A DNA stretch of 64,000 nt from Sporobacter sp963675425 (GTDB lineage Bacteria > Bacillota > Clostridia > Oscillospirales > Oscillospiraceae): contig OY776214.1 of the NCBI GenBank assembly GCA_963675425.1, forward strand, positions 1,860,001 through 1,924,000. Direction: 5' to 3'. The number at the start of each line of letters is the position of its first letter. The first letter of the stretch is position 1. The translations under genes and the position numbers were made by a program. Below the pieces are notes generated by a model. That model made no database searches. It had not been told where the DNA came from and saw nothing but the letters and a program-made list of their open reading frames with translations. Positions 60,839 to 64,000 of the stretch are shown here, in pieces.

Positions 60839-62768
60839 ACTCTCTCTACGTAATGCCGCGCGGCAAATGAAGGACTATCTCATTTATTTTATTACCATTG
60901 TCATCGCCGCCACGCTGATCTTTGCCTTTAACGCCCTTGTTTTCTCACAGGAAATCAGAAGCCTCTCTAAACTTCTGGACACCCTGCCGCTGATGATCGG
61001 CATCGCCAGCTTTGTGGTTGTGTGTATCATCGGCTGGCTTGTCTTTTACACCATGCGTTTTATGATGAAACGCCGAAGCCGGGAATTCGGCACTTACCTG
61101 CTGCTTGGCATTGAGCGAAAAAGAATCGTCAACCTGTTTTTCCTGGAAAACATAATTATCGGGGCGGCGGCTCTGCTCCTTGGTTTGCTTACCGGGAATC
61201 TCCTGTATCAGGGGCTTCGGGCGATGCTGCTGCGCTTCTATGAGATTCAGTACCACTTCAGCTATGGGTTTTCCTTGTCCACAGCGCTGCTCACCTTTGC
61301 TTATTTCGCGGTAATCTTCATCGTGGCGCTTTTTTTGAATCGGAGAAAAATCAGGAAAGCTAAAATCAGCGACCTGATTTACATGGATCAATATAATGAG
61401 AAAGAGCTTGCTGCCGACAGCAAAAAACGCAGGAAGCTCTTCATTGCTTCAATGATTAGCGGAGTTGCCGGGACAGGTCTGCTTATCAGCTATGATGCAA
61501 CGCTTAGCCTGATCGGAGCATTTGTTATCATCTTTTTCCTGTTTACCTTTTACATCAGCTTTTCTTCCGGAATACCCGCCTATTTTGAAAAGCACGAAGG
61601 AAAGAAATATGCCGGTAATACCCTTTATGTTTTCCGCTCTCTTGCGTCCAAGGTTGGCAGCATGGGAATTACGCTGTCGGTTATATCCATCCTGCTGACC
61701 GCAACGCTGATTGCAGTGGGCACCGGCCTGTCCTTCAACCATCTCTTTATGCGAAACGCAGAGCTTGAAACCGCGCACAGCATCTATATTGGCTCGAAAG
61801 CAGAGGATTTTTCCGATTACAGGAAGTATATTAATAAAAACCTTGATGTGGAAAGTGAATGGCAATACAATATCTATAAACTGAACGGCGACGCTGTAAC
61901 CCGGTATGTCGATCCTTACCGAGATGATTTCCGTGCCTATGATTACGATACCGTAATGGCGTTTTCAGACTACACCAAACTCAGGGACATGCTTGGATAT
62001 CAAAAAGTTACGCTGCCGGAGGGAGAATATGTAATCCAGTGCCTGGATTATCTTGCAGAACCTTTAGGTCGGTATGACGAACCTATCAGGATTGGCAATC
62101 AAGTATTAGTCAAGGGCGCAGTATACCATGAAACCTTTACTCAGCAGCACTGGGATGGAAATGGCAGCGGTTTTATTCTTATTGTGCCCGACAAAATAGC
62201 AAAAACGCTGCCGGTTTCTCGCAGCGCTTATGCGGCTATGACCAGCATTCCCGTTACCATGGAGAACTACGAGGCACTAGACACCATACGAATGGACCGG
62301 CATGAACACGATAGCAATGCCGGTTATGATATGATTTTCTCCAAAGAAATTGTCAAGGAGCAGAACGCATCGTTATACGCGGTCATCGTCTTTCCGCTGT
62401 TTTATGTGGCGCTGGTGCTGTTGATCGTCTCGGCGACCGTTCTGGCGATCCAGATCCTCAGCGAAATGAAAAGCTATCAGAACCAGTATGCTACCCTTCA
62501 TATGTTGGGAGCGGAGAAGAAGTTTTTGAGTAGCGCGCTGCGCAGGCAGCTTGCGGTATATTACGTACTGCCCACATTTCCCGCCGTAGTAATCAGCAGC
62601 ATCTTTATATTTTTTCTTTGTTTGGCTTTTGATCCTGGTGTGTTTCAGGGTATCACTCAGATTTTCCTGATTGTCGGCGCAACGCTGGTCATATTCTTTG
62701 CTGTGTTTGCCATTTACATCGCAGCTTCGTATGTAAACTTAAAAAGAAACGTTTTACCGGATACATAA
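60828..62768 (+). CDS. BceB-like ABC transporter permease
   Basis: The ATG at 60828 (MLAKLSLRNAARQMKDYLIYF) lies after GGAGGTGACGCAGGC, inside the end of the ATPase gene; codons further upstream in the open frame were rejected. The 646-residue protein has ten predicted membrane helices in the BceB pattern and two FtsX-like regions (MKRRSREFGTYLLLGIERKR and QNQYATLHMLGAEKKFL). An extracellular domain of about 200 residues lies between helices 7 and 8. It is the sensor partner of the kinase and the resistance pump. Confidence 0.95.
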   Translation: MLAKLSLRNAARQMKDYLIYFITIVIAATLIFAFNALVFSQEIRSLSKLLDTLPLMIGIASFVVVCIIGWLVFYTMRFMMKRRSREFGTYLLLGIERKRIVNLFFLENIIIGAAALLLGLLTGNLLYQGLRAMLLRFYEIQYHFSYGFSLSTALLTFAYFAVIFIVALFLNRRKIRKAKISDLIYMDQYNEKELAADSKKRRKLFIASMISGVAGTGLLISYDATLSLIGAFVIIFFLFTFYISFSSGIPAYFEKHEGKKYAGNTLYVFRSLASKVGSMGITLSVISILLTATLIAVGTGLSFNHLFMRNAELETAHSIYIGSKAEDFSDYRKYINKNLDVESEWQYNIYKLNGDAVTRYVDPYRDDFRAYDYDTVMAFSDYTKLRDMLGYQKVTLPEGEYVIQCLDYLAEPLGRYDEPIRIGNQVLVKGAVYHETFTQQHWDGNGSGFILIVPDKIAKTLPVSRSAYAAMTSIPVTMENYEALDTIRMDRHEHDSNAGYDMIFSKEIVKEQNASLYAVIVFPLFYVALVLLIVSATVLAIQILSEMKSYQNQYATLHMLGAEKKFLSSALRRQLAVYYVLPTFPAVVISSIFIFFLCLAFDPGVFQGITQIFLIVGATLVIFFAVFAIYIAASYVNLKRNVLPDT

Positions 62769-62785
62769 AGTCCTTCTTTTTGAAT

Positions 62786-62832
62786 TGCCCATTATCCATA
62801 TGATGGAAATATATGAACGACATAATTTGTTT
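62786..62832 (+). repeat. 47-bp direct repeat, copy 2
   Basis: It begins TGCCCATTATCCATATGATG and ends TAATTTGTTT. It lies 18 bp after the BceB-like stop codon, with copy 1 at 58052 before the operon. Confidence 0.88.
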
Positions 62833-62891
62833 ACACTACGCCAAAAATGCTGAATCTGCCTATTTATAAAAAGCGAGGTACTTGAAAACTA

Positions 62892-63272
62892 ATGAATGAT
62901 ATAATAAAAGAATCGATAGACGCTGCTGACAGGGCAATAAAAGAGGAACGATTTGATGATTTAATGGATTTTTATACTGAGGATGCAGTTCTTGTCGTCA
63001 AACCTGGCCTGGAAGTACAGGGCAAAGAAGCTATTAAGAAAGCCTTTATAAAAATTGCTGAGTACTTTAAAAACAGTGTAATACCCACACAAGATAAAAT
63101 GATGATGATTGAGGCTGGCGATACGGTTTTGGTTATGTCTCAAACTCTTCTGGAAGCAAAATGTGAATCAGAATTTAGCATGGATCGAAGAGCAACTTAT
63201 ATCTATAGAAATATTGATGGCAAATGGTTATGTGCAATTGATAATTCATATGGAACATCATTGCTTGATTAG
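62892..63272 (+). CDS. SnoaL/DUF4440-like protein
   Basis: AAAGCGAGG precedes the ATG. The 126 residues have the NTF2-like cone fold pattern: a helix with AADRAIKEERFDDLMDFYTEDAVLVVKPG, a strand pair GKEAIKKAF, and a C-terminal RRATYIYRNIDGKWLCAIDNS. Proteins of this kind range from isomerases to ligand-binding proteins. No catalytic residue can be assigned, and it has no evident operon partner. Confidence 0.85.
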   Translation: MNDIIKESIDAADRAIKEERFDDLMDFYTEDAVLVVKPGLEVQGKEAIKKAFIKIAEYFKNSVIPTQDKMMMIEAGDTVLVMSQTLLEAKCESEFSMDRRATYIYRNIDGKWLCAIDNSYGTSLLD

Positions 63273-63420
63273 ATGAACCGGATGAGCACATCTTGTAACC
63301 CAGAAACATGGGCTGGCTTCCCATTATGGTACATACTATCGGTTTCTAGTTATGTTAACGACATACTAAAGTTTGGAGTTGTTAGCAATACATTAGATTC
63401 CTGTTTAGCGGCATAGAAAT

Positions 63421-63456
63421 AGCCGCCTGCATTTTTACGGCAGGCGGCATTTTTAC
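63421..63456. terminator. Bidirectional terminator
   Basis: GCCGCCTGC (63422-63430) pairs perfectly with GCAGGCGGC (63440-63448), with ATTTTTAC after it and an A-rich start. It separates the convergent SnoaL-like and MerR/GyrI-like genes. Confidence 0.88.
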
Positions 63457-63462
63457 TGAATC

Positions 63463-64000
63463 TTATTTCTTTTTAACCGGGTAGCAGACTTCGGTTACTA
63501 ACTCGTCCGGGTTCTGTGACTGTGCAGGGCTGACATGATAGATGCAGAACATGGGGCCGTTAAACTCATAGCCGTTGTCATTAACCCAATTTGCAACCGC
63601 ATGGTTTACAGCTGTGATTTGTTCGTAACTACCCTTGTAGGTTGCCGAGGCAATTTCTACCTCAGGCACTGTTTTAAACACAACATTTTCAGTTTTTTGA
63701 TAATTGCCCTTTACCGTGCATTGAATTTCGACATCGACATCGCTTTCCTTGTATCCCTCGTCATGGAAGACGGCAAGGCTATAGCAGTTATCCGTAGGCT
63801 GCATCTTCAATGGTGCGGTTTCCTGCATGAGGATATTCCAGAGTATATTCTCTTGGTCGTATGCGGGAATGATCTGCCGGACACTGGCAACATAGCGTTC
63901 AGGCAGTATTTTCAGGGTTACGTTGTAACTCATAGTGGTTCCGTCCTTTCCCAGCCTCTTGATGGCTGTTTCAAGGAGTAGCAAACGGCGCGCAGCTTCT
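63463..64000 (-). CDS. MerR-type regulator with GyrI-like effector domain (5' end cut)
   Basis: The frame is open to the window edge, so the N-terminus is missing. The first visible part, EAARRLLLLETAIKRLGKDGTT, looks like the end of a MerR-type DNA-binding and coiled-coil region. It is followed by MSYNVTLKILPERYVASVRQIIP, the standard start of a GyrI-like small-molecule-binding domain, which then runs to YHVSPAQSQNPDELVTEVCYPV at the C-terminus. It would be a ligand-responsive regulator. An internal ATG at the domain border (63930) could make a stand-alone GyrI-like protein, but the upstream coding sequence argues for a longer one. Confidence 0.85.
   Translation of the reverse strand, partial: EAARRLLLLETAIKRLGKDGTTMSYNVTLKILPERYVASVRQIIPAYDQENILWNILMQETAPLKMQPTDNCYSLAVFHDEGYKESDVDVEIQCTVKGNYQKTENVVFKTVPEVEIASATYKGSYEQITAVNHAVANWVNDNGYEFNGPMFCIYHVSPAQSQNPDELVTEVCYPVKKK

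Overview
The window looks like an accessory region of an anaerobic, Gram-positive Clostridia-type Firmicute. The evidence is strong GGAGG ribosome sites, TTGACA-N17-TATAAT promoters, a BceRSAB-type module, a CLI_3235-class peptide cluster, Clostridia-type mobile-element genes and a corrinoid/UroD-type methyltransferase. No rRNA or intact tRNA gene is visible. The base composition is patchy, from AT-rich peptide and SIR2 genes to GC-richer recombinase and helicase genes, which suggests several transfers.

Layout. 1-6.3 kb: the tail of a Nif3/YqfO-like gene, a xis-int operon with two unknown downstream genes and a structured leader, small regulators, and a SLOG protein followed by a diguanylate cyclase. 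6.3-12.1 kb: two adjoining, diverged tyrosine recombinases; the upstream one is cut by an IS21-family element with a 5-bp target duplication. 12.4-16.6 kb: a decayed type I restriction hsdR gene and an IS1182-like element. 17.1-23.2 kb: a complete radical-SAM RiPP operon with maturase, TIGR04066-type protein, acyl-carrier-like protein, a 51-residue Cys/Tyr-rich precursor, a subtilisin-like protease and an ABC exporter. 23.4-27.2 kb: an FtsX/ATPase/FtsX transporter that may give immunity. 27.8-32 kb: an Eis-type acetyltransferase, a stub of an SRAP gene, a second IS1182-like element and an IS200.

32-40.5 kb is a defence island. It holds a fused SIR2-PIWI short Argonaute, then RecQ translationally coupled to a reverse transcriptase whose nitrilase half lies in the -1 frame (DRT1-like). 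It is followed by five ACAGGAA-type repeats and, at 41155-41201, the 3' 47 nt of a tRNA-Ala(GGC) gene. I read this as one end of an element integrated in that tRNA, with the repeats as candidate integrase arm sites. 42-48.8 kb: an ECF sigma gene split by the second, identical but inverted IS21 copy, then its DUF4367 anti-sigma factor and secreted proteins. 49-51 kb: a relaxase and a mobilisation-type membrane protein. 51.2-57.9 kb: a UroD-like methyltransferase divergent from a PucR-type regulator, a TspO-like gene split by an IS256 element, a nucleoside phosphorylase homologue, a phage-like small gene and a lipoprotein. 58.3-62.8 kb: a BceRSAB-type peptide sensing and resistance module flanked by 47-bp direct repeats. 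The window closes with a SnoaL-like protein and the 3' part of a MerR/GyrI-like regulator.

The peptide operon would make, modify, cleave and export a Cys-rich peptide, and the two FtsX-type transporters may handle self or foreign peptides. SIR2-Ago, RecQ/RT-nitrilase and the hsdR remnant are layered anti-phage functions carried by the mobile element. Three insertion sequences (two IS21, one IS256) sit in otherwise open genes, and removing each with one target copy restores the reading frame, so these insertions look recent.
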